NCBI RefSeq assembly: GCF_000970025.1
Contig: NZ_CP009528.1
Coordinates: 1-64,000, forward strand
DNA from: Methanosarcina barkeri MS
GTDB lineage: Archaea > Halobacteriota > Methanosarcinia > Methanosarcinales > Methanosarcinaceae
DNA length: 64,000 bases
Direction of reading: 5' to 3'
Made by a program: the position numbers and the translations under genes. A model generated the notes under the pieces. It was given only the letters and a program-made list of their open reading frames with translations, was not told where the DNA came from and made no database searches. Positions 9,236 through 19,583 of this stretch are shown in pieces; the first letter of the stretch is position 1; each line of letters opens with the position of its first letter.

Positions 9236-10024
9236 ATGGCAGATGAGATTGACTATGAGATTATCGGCAACGATATGCAGATAGTTGAAATTGAGCTTGA
9301 TCCTGAAGAAGCCGTTCAAGCAGAAGCCGGGGCTATGGCTTATATGGGGCCCGGAATTCAGATGCAGACCAGTATGGGTAATGAAGGTAGTGGGCTTTTC
9401 GGAGGTCTCAAAAAAGGACTTAAAAGGGCCTTGACAGGAGAAAGTTTCTTCATTACAAGCTTTGTTCAAAAAGGTTCCGGAAAAGGGCATGTAGCTTTTG
9501 CGGCTCCTTATCCAGGAAAGATTATTCCCCTTGATCTCACAAAGTTCGGAGGCGGTCTCCTCTGTCAGAAAGACTCATTTCTCTGTGCTGCTCGCGGAGT
9601 AGAAATAGAAGTAGCTTTCACCCGCAAGCTTGGAGTAGGCTTTTTCAGTGGCGAAGGTTTTATCCTGCAGAGATTGAAGGGTGATGGTCTGGCCTTTCTC
9701 CATATAGGGGGCACAGTTATAAGAAAAGATCTAGCAGTTGGTGAGACTTATCGTGTCGATACAGGCTGTGTGGCAGCTTTCACTGAAACCGTAACCTATG
9801 ATATAACTTGGTCAAAAAACTTTAAAAACGCCCTTTTCGGTGGTGAAGGAGTTGTTCTTGCAACTCTTACAGGCCCTGGCACGGTGTACATGCAGAGTCT
9901 GCCTTTCTCCCGCCTTGCTGACAGAATCTTTGCAGCCTCTGCCTTTGGTAACCGGGAAGAACAAAATGGCGTTGCTGGGACTGGTATCCTGGGGGGCCTC
10001 ATTGGTGGAGATAGATCATTCTAA
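9236..10024 (+). CDS. AIM24/TIGR00266-family protein
   Basis: Conserved protein of about 262 residues from the ATG at 9236, which has GGAGAG about 8 bases upstream. The frame opens at 9152, but the extra residues are unlike the family. It resembles the AIM24 family (beta-rich, role unclear, some members linked to membrane or stress functions): EAGAMAYMGPGI near the start, GGGLLCQKDSFLCAA in the middle and a Gly-rich end GTGILGGLIGG. It has no clear membrane anchor or signal peptide and stands alone. Confidence 0.85.
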   Translation: MADEIDYEIIGNDMQIVEIELDPEEAVQAEAGAMAYMGPGIQMQTSMGNEGSGLFGGLKKGLKRALTGESFFITSFVQKGSGKGHVAFAAPYPGKIIPLDLTKFGGGLLCQKDSFLCAARGVEIEVAFTRKLGVGFFSGEGFILQRLKGDGLAFLHIGGTVIRKDLAVGETYRVDTGCVAAFTETVTYDITWSKNFKNALFGGEGVVLATLTGPGTVYMQSLPFSRLADRIFAASAFGNREEQNGVAGTGILGGLIGGDRSF

Positions 10025-10383
10025 AAATGGGAAATTGTTCTAAACAAAAAAATATTCTAAAAAGGTAATTGGTTTTTAAATCGAGTTCGTCTTAAAGAGG
10101 AATGCATTGTAAAATAGAACCCCTTCTTAAATGGGATTAAAGTAGAATTTGTTTTAAAGCAAGAAATAAGTCCAAGGGAAAGGGTAGAAATTCAAAAGAA
10201 ATTGTAAAATCCAAAAGAAATTGTAAAATCCAAAAGAAATTGTAAAATTCAAAAGAAATTGTAAAATTCAAAAGAAATTGTAAAATCCAAAAGAAATTGT
10301 AAAATCCAAAAGAAATTGTAAAATCCAAAAGAAATTGTAAAGTTCAAAAGAAATTGTAAAGTTCAAAGGAAATTGTAAAGTTC
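10025..10383. repeat. 20-base tandem array after the AIM24-like gene
   Basis: From about 10180 to 10383, roughly ten copies of a 20-base unit (CCAAAAGAAATTGTAAAATC and variants) run up to the terminator hairpin. The array lies between convergent genes. It can be read as an open frame on the minus strand, but only because the unit lacks stops. Confidence 0.9.
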
Positions 10384-10419
10384 AAAAAGGCCTGTTTTTA
10401 AGAAAGCAGGCCTTTTTTT
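10384..10419. terminator. Terminator-like hairpin
   Basis: AAAAAGGCCTG and CAGGCCTTTTTTT form a stem of about 11 base pairs around a 12-base loop, followed by T residues. It sits between the convergent AIM24-like and CBS genes and could end transcription from both sides. Confidence 0.75.
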
Positions 10420-10480
10420 AATTACTGGCTTTCAGGATTTCACTTAAGTTTTTTCTGGCTCTCTTTCTCTGGTTTTGAGC

Positions 10481-11257
10481 TTATTTCTCAAGTGTATTTA
10501 TTACATTTCTGCGGGCCAGGAAACCAGCAAGTTCATCATCCAAGCTAAGGACTGGAACACCTCCTACATCGTGTTCTAGCATTGTCCTAACAGCTTCTTC
10601 AAGCGGAGTATTGGTATAGACACTAATCACACTACGGGTCATAATATCCCCTACCAATAGGTTCTTGATCCTTGAATCCTGCTGATTATCAGCCACCAGA
10701 TCTCTGAAAGAACGCATGGCAAAGGCAATATCGTCTTCAGCAATAATGCCTACAAGTTTTCCGTTTTCAATTACTGGCAGCCTTCCTACATCTTTGTCAA
10801 GGATAAGTCTCCTAGCGTGGCTAACCCTCTCAGATGAACTGATAACTACAGGACTTTTTTCCATTACTTCCCCGGCAAAGCCTGTGAAGTGGTTTAGTTC
10901 CATGAATTCTTGGGGTGTCACCCAGCCCAGAGCTTTTCCATTATCAGTGACAATAATTACGCCACCAGTCTTTTTCATCAGGGTAAGAACATCCTTGGTA
11001 TCGGTATCAGGCAGAACCTTTACAAAATTGTCGGATACGGCTGTTGCAACATGCAGAGAGGATGCAGGTTTACTCAGTTTCTTACGAGTCCCTAGCTGCT
11101 CTGTCAGACTTCTCATTGTAAGTACACCGATTATCTGGTCGTCGTGAACTACCAGCAGACGTTTTGTGTTTTTCTTTTCCATTAGATCCAGAGCGTGAGA
11201 TATAGTGTCTGACTTATCAATCCTGTATGGCTGTACCATTATGTCTTTAGCTTGCAT
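10481..11257 (-). CDS. CBS-domain protein, four CBS modules
   Basis: Stand-alone CBS-domain protein of about 258 residues, with four tandem CBS modules (two Bateman pairs) across nearly its whole length. Typical segments are [25 protein letters not shown] and [16 protein letters not shown] pairs bind adenine nucleotides or SAM and act as sensors. No effector domain is fused. The ATG at 11257 is chosen over the upstream 11290 because GAGGTGA lies just before it. It is the last of five CBS genes in the same orientation. Confidence 0.9.
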   Translation of the reverse strand: MQAKDIMVQPYRIDKSDTISHALDLMEKKNTKRLLVVHDDQIIGVLTMRSLTEQLGTRKKLSKPASSLHVATAVSDNFVKVLPDTDTKDVLTLMKKTGGVIIVTDNGKALGWVTPQEFMELNHFTGFAGEVMEKSPVVISSSERVSHARRLILDKDVGRLPVIENGKLVGIIAEDDIAFAMRSFRDLVADNQQDSRIKNLLVGDIMTRSVISVYTNTPLEEAVRTMLEHDVGGVPVLSLDDELAGFLARRNVINTLEK

Positions 11258-11427
11258 GCAATTCACCTCATGCGTATCCAGAATTTTCAATTATATTTTT
11301 CGCAATTCTTCGCGTGTTTTCTTCATCCGTTTCCTACGGTTTAATTCCGTATCCTTTTCTTACTTTGGATGATTTATCTATCGCAGTTTATTGTTTTTTT
11401 CGCAGTACATACCTCCACTGCGGTGTT

Positions 11428-12273
11428 TCAGAGGATGGCTTTCATGATATCGGTTCTGCTTAGTATACCCACTATATCTTCTCCATCACTGACGGGTAAT
11501 GCAGTCACTCCATCTTCCATCATCTTTTTGGCGGCTGCACTAACATCCTCATTTACGTCAATGGAATTTATTGGAGATATCATGATATCTTCTGCGGTCA
11601 AGGGTAACTCTTTTACGTATCTATAGGTCTTCTGGCCTCCAGGAGAGGATTTCCTGGTCATCTTGATATTTTTCATGGAAAGTTCGCCTTGAAAATCAGT
11701 TAAGAGATTTAAGGCGAGACTTCTGCTGGAAATAATCCCTACAGGCTTTCCTGCATCGTCTTTAACGATCACTCTTTCAATGTTATTCCTGTTCATTTCG
11801 TCAATCACATGGTTGATAGTATGATGCCTGTGAACAGAAATAATATCCTCAGTCATTAATTTAGAGATTTTTGTTTTCATATCCTCTTTATTTTCCGCAA
11901 CATAGCGCACAAGATCTGTCCTGGTGATAATACCTACAATATCGTTCTTTACCACCGGAATAGTATGCACTCCGTTCTCAAGCATTAAGGCAGCTGCCTG
12001 GGAAATAGAGGCTTCAGGATAGATGCTAATAACCGACTCAGTCATCAATAATTTGATAGGGATCTGATCTATCGGTCTTCTCCTCCAGAGAGGTTCAGCC
12101 TGAGCCAGACGGTTAGTGATGTCTGATTTTGTAACGATTCCCACTATCTTGTCCTCATTGAGAACAAGCAACGTACTGATTTTATGCCTTAACATCAGTT
12201 TTCTCGCACGTGACACGGGTTCTTCTGTGTTTACGACGTACACAGGTGAACTCATGATGTCCGCTACATTCAT
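11428..12273 (-). CDS. CBS-domain protein, four CBS modules
   Basis: Protein of 281 residues with four CBS modules. Repeated segments are [38 protein letters not shown] and [13 protein letters not shown], and each module ends in a GIITRTDL-like strand. A strong AGGAGG site precedes the ATG. Similar size and layout to its neighbours point to local duplication. Ligand and target are unknown. Confidence 0.92.
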   Translation of the reverse strand: MNVADIMSSPVYVVNTEEPVSRARKLMLRHKISTLLVLNEDKIVGIVTKSDITNRLAQAEPLWRRRPIDQIPIKLLMTESVISIYPEASISQAAALMLENGVHTIPVVKNDIVGIITRTDLVRYVAENKEDMKTKISKLMTEDIISVHRHHTINHVIDEMNRNNIERVIVKDDAGKPVGIISSRSLALNLLTDFQGELSMKNIKMTRKSSPGGQKTYRYVKELPLTAEDIMISPINSIDVNEDVSAAAKKMMEDGVTALPVSDGEDIVGILSRTDIMKAIL

Positions 12274-12796
12274 GAAGTACCTCCTTCACTTTTACAATAT
12301 ATAAGTGTCAATAATTATACTTTTTGAATCGGAAGCAAAAGTTACAATTTTTAGCTATACTCGGTCAACTTTTAAGGAAGTAACCAGTACCTCTTGTTGA
12401 AGCGAGAGTTATTTTAATAGGTTCTTATTTTATAAAGTTCTTACTTTAAAATGAGCTACACTTCAAATTCTAAGTACTCAATGTACAGCTTACTTTTCTA
12501 TCTATCCAGCTAGAGAATTTTCCTTTTCTCCAAATCTCTTGGAAGCTTAATCTCCTTAAAACTTAATCTCCTTAAAACTTAATCTCCTTAAAACTTAATC
12601 TCCTTAAAACTTAAATCCGAAGGTTTTTCGGGCTCAATCGACTTAATGCTCAGTTTAATTTTAATTTTCGCTAAACTTAGTTAAGTTCCGTAACAGTTTG
12701 AACCAGTAATAGTTTGAACCAGCTTGAACTGCCTGGACAGCCTGGACCAGGTTTAATCAATTGGAATCACCTAATCAATTGATTATGTTCTCAAGT
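12274..12796. repeat. Intergenic region with 17-base repeats
   Basis: At about 12545-12612 the unit CTTAATCTCCTTAAAA occurs four times in a row. The rest is AT-rich, with a second small repeat (AGTTTGAACCAG) at about 12695-12725. No gene is seen. Confidence 0.8.
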
Positions 12797-13747
12797 TCAT
12801 TTAAGAGATCTCAGAAGATCCCTTTCAGTAATAATACCGCGGAGCAGCCCGTTATCCAGGACCGGAAGTGAACCTATCTTTTTCTCAAGCATTATTTCCA
12901 TTGCTTTTCCCAGGTCTGTACCTGGACCAGTCCATATCAGCTCTCTTGAGACAATAGAACCTACAGGCTGGTCTAGAGCCTCGTGAATGTTTCCTGTTGT
13001 TAGCTTACTGAAAGCTTCTCCATTTCCAAGGAAATGGATAATATCAGAGGACGTGATAATTCCTGCGAAGATGCCATCCTTAACTACAGGAAGCCTTCGG
13101 AGCCTGTTATCTACCATTACTTTTGCTGCCTGTCCAATGGGTGTATCAGTTGATATCATCTTGACGTTCTCGGTCATATATTCATCAACAGTTCTGTTTG
13201 TCACAAGTCCACCCATCAGTTCAAGTGCATTCCTTTCGGTAAAGATTGCGACGACCTGCATGTCACTGTTCACGATTGGCAGACCACCTGTTCTTCTTTC
13301 AATCATTGTTGAAACAGCGTCTTTAAAGTCAGCCTGGTCAGATAGATAGGGAATGTCAGTTTCCATGATTTGCCGTACTTCTTCGTTGATCGCAGCTAGA
13401 AGGTTACCTTTGAAGCGGTTTTCAACGAGCAGATTCTTTCTTCCGCCCCCAAGAAAATCAATAATATCTACGGAAGTAACTACCCCTTCCAACCTCCGTG
13501 TTCCGGCGTTTGTAATAGGAATACGCCTGAACCTCTTTTCAGTCATAATCTTGATTGCGTCCATTATTGTTGCGGTTGGAGGGAGGGTTAATACATTCCT
13601 TGTTGCCAGGGCCAGGATTTTTCCCTCATGTTCTGAAATGCGGGATTTAAACTCAGGACCTATTCGCATAGTACCCATGCTGCTAATCGTGTGAGGGTCT
13701 TTCTGCTGTGCTTTCTTGGATTTGCTTACACCTGGCTGAACTTTCAT
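12797..13747 (-). CDS. CBS-domain protein with basic N-terminal segment
   Basis: Four CBS modules occupy the C-terminal 270 residues, following a basic leader ([17 protein letters not shown] then [13 protein letters not shown]). Conserved segments include [30 protein letters not shown] and [12 protein letters not shown]. The frame is open to a TTG at 13954. No start has a strong Shine-Dalgarno site, and the ATG at 13747 is preferred because upstream residues look unconserved. ATGs at 13678 and 13669 are other options. The basic leader could bind nucleic acid, which is inference only. Confidence 0.85.
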   Translation of the reverse strand: MKVQPGVSKSKKAQQKDPHTISSMGTMRIGPEFKSRISEHEGKILALATRNVLTLPPTATIMDAIKIMTEKRFRRIPITNAGTRRLEGVVTSVDIIDFLGGGRKNLLVENRFKGNLLAAINEEVRQIMETDIPYLSDQADFKDAVSTMIERRTGGLPIVNSDMQVVAIFTERNALELMGGLVTNRTVDEYMTENVKMISTDTPIGQAAKVMVDNRLRRLPVVKDGIFAGIITSSDIIHFLGNGEAFSKLTTGNIHEALDQPVGSIVSRELIWTGPGTDLGKAMEIMLEKKIGSLPVLDNGLLRGIITERDLLRSLK

Positions 13748-14140
13748 CTTATCGACGGACGAAAATGTCGTATTTCTGTTCAATAGGATCACCGAATTCG
13801 AGTTGCAGTTAATTGCTTTTTTCGTATTCCATTTCTTCTTTTCCTGCTTTCTTGCAGAAACTTTTCTTGGAGTCTGTAGTTCATTCCTCAACAGACCCAG
13901 ATTTGCTCCCGGAAAAAATAAAACCTGAAAGCAATTTCTCCCGAATTTTTCCAAAAGGTTTACTTTATCCTATATTTATAATTATTATTAATGATGATCT
14001 TTGATGTTATAATCTTTTTGTGTGAAAATTTAATGCTGCTTTCTGCGTTGCATTAATTCTCTTTTAATTCTCTTTTAATTCTCTTTTAATTCTGTGATTA
14101 GTTGTTAACCTTTCACCGGATACTTTCATTATATGTTCTT
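13748..14140. other. Spacer between CBS genes
   Basis: The spacer of 393 bases is AT-rich and includes a short run of the decamer TTAATTCTCT (about 14050-14092). The left part (13748-13954) stays open in frame with the CBS gene, so some of it may be coding if an upstream start is used. Confidence 0.5.
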
Positions 14141-14956
14141 TCAAAGGCGATTTTCTGAGGGTTTTTCAGGCCATACATTGACAATAGATCCCAGAAGGTC
14201 CTGTCTATCAACGATTCCAGATACTCTGTCTTTTTCATTTACAATGGTAACTCTTCCGATATCCTGACGAATAATCATCTCAATTGCTTTCTGAATAGAA
14301 TCCTTTTCTGAAAGTGTATACGTAGGGGTTGACATTATCTTCTCAACTTTTGGGCTTTCATTAGGCCTTGTTCGTCTCTCGTCTTCCACTTCAGTGCGCA
14401 CAGCACCTGATTTGATTATGTCCCTGCGAGTTATCATTCCAATGGGTTCGCCTTTCTTTGAAACTACAGGAATACCTGTATAATCGGTCTCGAGCATACG
14501 CGCCCAGACTACGCTAACTTTGTCCTCTTGTGAACACGTTTTGACTTTTTTCGTCATCACGGCATGCAATGTTTTAGGAATATTTTTTGGAACTTCAACA
14601 TTTCTGAGAATATCCACATTACTCAGGACTCCAACAACTGTACGGTCCGTAGTTGATTTAACAACGGGAACTCTGTTCTGCTTCGACTGCACCATCAGTT
14701 TTGCGGCCTTTATAATATTCATGTCTGGAGTGACTGTAGGGGACTGGCTTGCATACCCGCCTACTGTGACATTCGAGCGTGTAGAGGTAATCCTCAAGAT
14801 ATCCTGGTCACTCAGCATTCCCACAAGCCTGTTTTCTTCGTCAACAACGACAAGGCTTCGAAGAAGGTAATCGCGCATCAGCTGACGGGCGCGAGTCACA
14901 AATTCTCCCTCTTTGATACTTACAGGTTCATCTGTCATAATCTCGCTAACGTTCAT
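14141..14956 (-). CDS. CBS-domain protein, four CBS modules
   Basis: Protein of 271 residues with four CBS modules ([53 protein letters not shown]). A charged linker (about 185-205) separates the third and fourth. AGGAGG precedes the ATG by the usual distance. It lies 63 bases downstream of the CBS/zinc-ribbon gene and probably shares its transcript. Confidence 0.92.
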   Translation of the reverse strand: MNVSEIMTDEPVSIKEGEFVTRARQLMRDYLLRSLVVVDEENRLVGMLSDQDILRITSTRSNVTVGGYASQSPTVTPDMNIIKAAKLMVQSKQNRVPVVKSTTDRTVVGVLSNVDILRNVEVPKNIPKTLHAVMTKKVKTCSQEDKVSVVWARMLETDYTGIPVVSKKGEPIGMITRRDIIKSGAVRTEVEDERRTRPNESPKVEKIMSTPTYTLSEKDSIQKAIEMIIRQDIGRVTIVNEKDRVSGIVDRQDLLGSIVNVWPEKPSENRL

Positions 14957-15019
14957 TGTCTGCCTCCTTATACTCTCTTTAAAAAAAGAATTTCAAAATC
15001 GATATCTAAAGACCGTAAG

Positions 15020-15673
15020 TTACTCGTAGTCCTCGCCTTCTTCTTGCCGGCAGTTTCCGCAAAGGTATCTTCCGTCCACAAGTCTAAGATCATATGAAAA
15101 GATATTACAGGATTCGCACATCCCAGTTTGCAAATCTTCTCCCTCTGAAACCTCTTCGATTGATGGGGTGGAAAGGAGAACCTCTCTGTTCATGTCAATA
15201 AGTTCTTTAAGGATAGTATTAAGTCCGGGCGTTACTATCAGGATGTCAGTGTTCGAAATCACTCCTACTATTCTACCGTTTTCCAGGACAGGCAGCCTTT
15301 TAATATTCGCCTTTAACATGATCTCGGAAGCTTCTACTATACTTGTTTCAGGTTCTACGGTTATTAAGGGGGTTGATAGGATTTCGCTTGCCTTTACCTC
15401 ACCTGGTTTTTTATCTTCTGTAATAATACCCTTTACAAAGTCCCTTTCAGTTATAATTCCCATGGCTTTGTCATTTTCTGTAATAATGACGCTTCCTGCA
15501 TCGCGGCTGACCATTTCCCTTGCAATGGCAGGAATATCTGAATTAATGTCCATTATTATGACTGCTTTATTCATGACTTCAGCAACTGAGACTTCTCTTT
15601 CAATCTCTCTGCTGTGAATACCAGTACCTATAGCTTTCTCAGCATCGGTGTCCCTTCCCGGTCCATCTGCCAT
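15020..15673 (-). CDS. CBS-pair protein with C-terminal zinc ribbon
   Basis: Protein of 217 residues. Two CBS modules (about 28-150) are followed by a C-terminal zinc ribbon with CESC and CGNC pairs 18 residues apart (about 186-209). Such CBS/ribbon fusions occur in archaea, but their function is not settled. The ribbon suggests nucleic acid or protein contact. GGGGGA precedes the ATG. It is the first gene of the five-gene CBS set, so it may be the effector member that links the sensor modules to a target. Confidence 0.9.
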   Translation of the reverse strand: MADGPGRDTDAEKAIGTGIHSREIEREVSVAEVMNKAVIIMDINSDIPAIAREMVSRDAGSVIITENDKAMGIITERDFVKGIITEDKKPGEVKASEILSTPLITVEPETSIVEASEIMLKANIKRLPVLENGRIVGVISNTDILIVTPGLNTILKELIDMNREVLLSTPSIEEVSEGEDLQTGMCESCNIFSYDLRLVDGRYLCGNCRQEEGEDYE

Positions 15674-15724
15674 CTACTGCCGTTCCCCCTTTCATTCCGT
15701 AAGTCGGCAATTCACAATATAATA

Positions 15725-15925
15725 TTTATGGATAATTTCAAATAATTTCAAATAATTTCAAATAATTTCAGATAATTTCAGATAATTTCAGATAATTTCA
15801 GATAATTTCAGATAATTTCAGATAATTTCAGATAATTTCAAATAATTTCAGATAATTTCAAATAATTTCAAATAATTTCAGATAATTTCAGATAATTTCA
15901 GATAATTTCAAATAATTTCAGATTG
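15725..15925. repeat. Decamer tandem array (GATAATTTCA)
   Basis: About twenty head-to-tail copies of a 10-base unit with only G/A variation at the first base. A period close to one helical turn would place each copy on the same DNA face, which could matter for bending or protein binding. Confidence 0.95.
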
Positions 15926-16358
15926 TCTACAATATATAATCCATAATGTGTTATTTAAAATATAGCTTATACTAAAATTTCGAAAAAGTTTTTCAGGTAT
16001 CAAGTTTCCTGTGGAAAAACGTTTAAGATTGCTTTAGTTTTCCCTCCAGTTTAGGCCTCGCAATCGTTAACTTTTTAAAGCTAACATTCCGGTAAGGCCC
16101 GTTGTCCCGGATTTATTTTTTGTCCGCTTCCTCTAAGATGTTTTCCCCATAATTTTCGGACTTTTTTTATAGCTTATATGACTTTTTTACAGCTTATATA
16201 TATGATTCAATGGTACATAATAATAACGGCATTTACTTTTTTTGTAGAGAACATAAACTTGCATGAAGTCAATCGCATTCACTTTAAATCTCCAGTTAGC
16301 TTGTTTATGGTATAGCTCATGGTAAAAAACTTACGAAAATCACGAAGGAAATTTTTCA

Positions 16359-16382
16359 GGACCCCTCTATTTCCACTGGAAA
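16359..16382 (-). promoter_or_regulatory. ORB-like element
   Basis: Read on the minus strand it is TTTCCAGTGGAAATAG followed by AGGGGTCC. It matches the site near cdc6 in both dyad and G-tract. Confidence 0.55.
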
Positions 16383-16536
16383 TTTTTGCTGAGAATGAAA
16401 AAGGTTCAATCGTCTGAAATAAGTATTAGAAAGAAGTGCAGAAAAGCAGTATACTTTAGAAAACAGACTTATACAGTTTAAAAAAATCTAAATTATATTT
16501 GTAATGCTTTCTATTTCTCTCACAGGAAATTTTTCA

Positions 16537-16558
16537 GACCCCTTTATTTCCACTGGAA
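16537..16558 (-). promoter_or_regulatory. ORB-like element
   Basis: On the minus strand it reads TTCCAGTGGAAATAAA followed by GGGGTC. It is the second copy of a 35-base direct repeat spaced 178 bases from the first. It lies about 90 bases downstream of the rpa stop codon. Confidence 0.55.
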
Positions 16559-16648
16559 CGCACTTCATAAGCTTTTACCTTGCAAAGCATGGTTTAAGGA
16601 GGAAATCAGAAGCAAAAGCCAAATCAGAAACCGAAAAAGGGAGAGTGA

Positions 16649-18103
16649 TTAAAGCATAATTACTCTGCTTCGATTCCCGATACTCAGTTCGATTTCTTCA
16701 TTCAAGCCATACTTCGCATATGCATTAATGATCTGGATTTCAGAGTCAATATCAAGATCTTCGATCACATAAGCCTGCTCTCCCCAGAGAGTTAGCCTTA
16801 TGCTGCCGGTTTCGTCTTTTAACTGGAGATTTGCAACCACGTTCTCGGTTCCATCCTCTCTTTCAAACTCTCGGAGTTCTCCTATTTCGGAAACCTTACC
16901 CTGGACCGAATAGCTTTCTCCAGGGATAATATCAGCGATGTCCGTAAACTTTTCTCTGTATTCAATTTCCTTTTCACTCTTCTGGATTATTCCCCGGTTT
17001 CCGAGATTGAGTTCCACCTGCTGGTTGAAGGCATTTTCCCGAGAATAAGCATGAAGTACTTCTATAGTCTCGTCAAAATCGACTTCATCCAGAAAGCTTG
17101 TTTTTTCATCCCATAGAGTCAGCCTGATTTTTCCAGTGGAATCGCCAAGAAGAAGATTTCCGACTCTTCCGGTAGACCCGTCTTTTTTCTCAAAAGTCCG
17201 GATTTCCCCTATATCGAGTATTCTACCGGAAACGTTAATATTGTTCATATCAGCCTTTATATCCTCAATTGGGGTGAATTTCTCTTCGTACTCGACTTTT
17301 TTCTCACTCTTCTTTATTATACTTCGGTTTCCCACCTGCAACTCAACTTTCTGGGTAAAGGCATTCTCCCGCGCATAAGCATTGACCAGCTCCACAGTGT
17401 CTCCGTATTCTATCTGGTTCAGAAACTCGGTCCTATCGTCCCAGAGGGTCACTCTGACTGTGCCTGTACTGTCTCCAAGAAGAAGGTTTCCTACTTTTCC
17501 GCTGGTACCGTCTTTTCGCTGGAAGGTCCTTACATCTGAAATTTCCAGGACTTTTCCTGTCAAATTCAGGTCTCCCATGCCGTCTTTTATATCCTTTATT
17601 TTCTGATTGTTGGCAGCTACATCGATTTCTTCTTCACTCTCGGCCAGGACTCCATTATTTCCCACATTGACTTCCACTCCTGAGTATCCCTGCTTCGCAT
17701 AGCCGCTGATCTGGAGGGTTTGCCCTGCTATGATTTTTCCAGCTTTTATGAGGTCTGCCATGTTGTCCCAGAGCGTTAGCCGAATCTTGCCGGTTTCATC
17801 TCCAACAATTATATTTCCGACTCTACCTATTGTCCCGTCGTTTCGGGTAAATTCTTTGGTCTCAAAAACCGACACAACCTTTGCAACAAAGTTAATTTGT
17901 CCGCTCTCAGCTGTAATGTTTTCAATCTTTACACTGTCCCGGCCTACATCCGAAAATCCAAGTTCGTTGGCAACCAGCATGGCAGCCATAGGTTCATCGC
18001 AAAGCCCTCCCATGCTTTCGACCTTTTCCTGTACACGTTGCAGGAAGTCCTCTTTACTGATAACATGGCTAAGTTTTTCATAGATTGATTCAATATCTGT
18101 CAT
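16649..18103 (-). CDS. rpa: Replication protein A, four OB folds (RPA1-type)
   Basis: Single-stranded DNA-binding protein for replication and repair. The 484 residues hold four tandem OB folds, each with the pattern RxDGTxGxVGNLLLGDxTGxIRLTLWD (about residues 70-170, 175-270, 285-385 and 390-480). This matches the four-domain Methanosarcina RPA1 rather than RPA forms with a zinc finger. AAGGGG precedes the ATG. The N-terminal 60 residues are helical and unrelated to OB folds. Confidence 0.93.
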   Translation of the reverse strand: MTDIESIYEKLSHVISKEDFLQRVQEKVESMGGLCDEPMAAMLVANELGFSDVGRDSVKIENITAESGQINFVAKVVSVFETKEFTRNDGTIGRVGNIIVGDETGKIRLTLWDNMADLIKAGKIIAGQTLQISGYAKQGYSGVEVNVGNNGVLAESEEEIDVAANNQKIKDIKDGMGDLNLTGKVLEISDVRTFQRKDGTSGKVGNLLLGDSTGTVRVTLWDDRTEFLNQIEYGDTVELVNAYARENAFTQKVELQVGNRSIIKKSEKKVEYEEKFTPIEDIKADMNNINVSGRILDIGEIRTFEKKDGSTGRVGNLLLGDSTGKIRLTLWDEKTSFLDEVDFDETIEVLHAYSRENAFNQQVELNLGNRGIIQKSEKEIEYREKFTDIADIIPGESYSVQGKVSEIGELREFEREDGTENVVANLQLKDETGSIRLTLWGEQAYVIEDLDIDSEIQIINAYAKYGLNEEIELSIGNRSRVIML

Positions 18104-18817
18104 ATTATCCCCTTAATATATGATTTCTATTTTCAGTGTCTATTATTTGCCTCAATTCTGTGGCAATAATTGTTAGTGACTATTAGTGACAGTTGATGCT
18201 TTGAATTCGGTTTAGCATTATGGCATAAAATTCAAAAACTGTTAAGAGACAAGTAGATTACAGGCTAGTAAATTACAAATTTACACGTTTACAAACCTGA
18301 GCACATTAACTTTTTAATTACATCTTTTAATGAGTGATAAGAACGGTCATAATCACATACCTTCTAAAGTCTCTTTTATTCTTTTTGATTTTAAGTTTGA
18401 ACACGCGGCTGTCGAAGTACTTTATATATTGTGCTACGATATGCAAGCCGTCTTACTAAAGATTACCGTGTGCCAGATGAAAGTATTTCTCAACAAAGCG
18501 GAATCAATATTAATAAACTATGCCCGTTTAATAAATTATGCCTATGCTTATCTATTATGCTTACCTATTCTATCTCCCGCGGGCTTTCGTGCTAAAGATA
18601 TCCTGAAATCAAAGCTTGACATTCACTATTTTTCTTTGAATGTTCCCTTAAATACCGTACTGAAGAACTCAGAGGTTTCCTGTTCTGCAAAATTCCAGGA
18701 AATAAATTGGGACAGAGGATAGCTGAGAGACATAAAATTTTGGCTCTGCAACTTTGTCAAAATAGAACTTAAAACAAAACCTTATTTATAGTAAAGTTTC
18801 ATTATGTACGTGATACC
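18104..18817. other. Intergenic region between rpa and kptA
   Basis: AT-rich stretch of 714 bases between divergent genes. A 130-codon open frame (18330-18722) has no ribosome-binding site and resembles no family. At 18779-18790 there is a TATA-like CCTTATTTATAG about 30 bases before the kptA ATG, consistent with a leaderless kptA transcript. Confidence 0.55.
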
Positions 18818-19441
18818 ATGATTCGAAAATGCACTGAGCACGGCTATTTTAGAGGAGGCAGCTGTCTGCAGTGTAAACGCCCTGGAAGATACCTGCTGGA
18901 CGATAATAAGGAAGAAAAGCTTGGCAGGTTTGTATCTGGCACTCTCCGGCATTTCCCAGAATCTGTAGGAGTTAAAATGGACAGATTCGGTTGGGTTAAT
19001 ATCAACGATTTCTGTGACGTTATGAGAAAGCGATACAACTGGATGAGGAAGGAATACCTGTACGCACTTGTAGAATCTGATGAAAAAGGAAGGTATGAGA
19101 TCCGCGATTCGAGAATCAGGGCACGTTACGGGCACTCTGTCAATATTGATCTGGATTACAGGGAAAGCGATTCTTCATATCTGTATTATGGGGCAAGCCC
19201 TGAAGAAGTTGATGTTTTGCTGGAGAACGGAATTTTTCCAATAAAGCAAAGATATGTACATCTCAGCACTTCGTATGAAAAGGCAGTAGAAGTGGCCCTT
19301 ATTCATACTGAAAGCCCTGTAATCCTTCAAATCGATGCCTTTAAAGCTCAGGAGGATGGGATCTCTCTCAAACTTGCAACTGATGACATCGTACTTGCGG
19401 AAAAGATACCTCGTGAATACCTTTTTGTCGTTGAAGATTGA
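18818..19441 (+). CDS. kptA: RNA 2'-phosphotransferase KptA
   Basis: Tpt1/KptA enzyme that moves an RNA 2'-phosphate to NAD, giving ADP-ribose cyclic phosphate. Substrates in archaea are uncertain. The N-terminus has a zinc-ribbon-like set (C5, H8, C16, C19), an archaeal addition. Likely catalytic residues are R44-H45 (TLRHFP), R101/R103 (RARYGHS) and R145 (KQRYVHLS). Length of 207 is typical for the ribbon-bearing form. The ATG lacks a Shine-Dalgarno site and lies about 30 bases after a TATA-like box. The convergent rtcA is a second RNA-end enzyme. Confidence 0.93.
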   Translation: MIRKCTEHGYFRGGSCLQCKRPGRYLLDDNKEEKLGRFVSGTLRHFPESVGVKMDRFGWVNINDFCDVMRKRYNWMRKEYLYALVESDEKGRYEIRDSRIRARYGHSVNIDLDYRESDSSYLYYGASPEEVDVLLENGIFPIKQRYVHLSTSYEKAVEVALIHTESPVILQIDAFKAQEDGISLKLATDDIVLAEKIPREYLFVVED

Positions 19442-19583
19442 TTTAGGGCTGATTTCAAAAGAATAACTTAAAAGACTGATTGTTAAATTTCTAGCAAGTT
19501 ATTTGTGGTACTTTTCCTGTTTCTTTTCTTTCCTTTTTTCTTCCCTTTTCTATTTCCTTTTACTCCCGATTTCCTTTTCTCTC

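Larger units (their letters stand above)
15674..16648. other. Long intergenic region with decamer array and ORB-like sites
   Basis: About 15725-15925 is a near-perfect tandem array of the decamer GATAATTTCA (variants AATAATTTCA), about 20 copies. The remainder is AT-rich without a credible gene. Two ORB-like sites in the same orientation lie at 16359-16382 and 16537-16558, inside a 35-base direct repeat that starts at 16346 and 16524. Confidence 0.85.

Noticed and set aside
10137-10328. Minus-strand frame through the 20-base repeats
   Set aside because: Encodes only the repeat unit; explained by absence of stops in the array.
4470-15925. CRISPR array among the short repeats
   Set aside because: The units are contiguous 10-25-base tandem repeats without unique spacers, and no cas genes are present.
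17131-17141. TTCCAGTGGAA inside rpa
   Set aside because: The dyad matches the ORB core but no G-run follows, so it is not counted as an ORB-like site.
18330-18722. Open frame of 130 codons between rpa and kptA
   Set aside because: No ribosome-binding site, no family resemblance, biased AT-rich composition; treated as non-coding.
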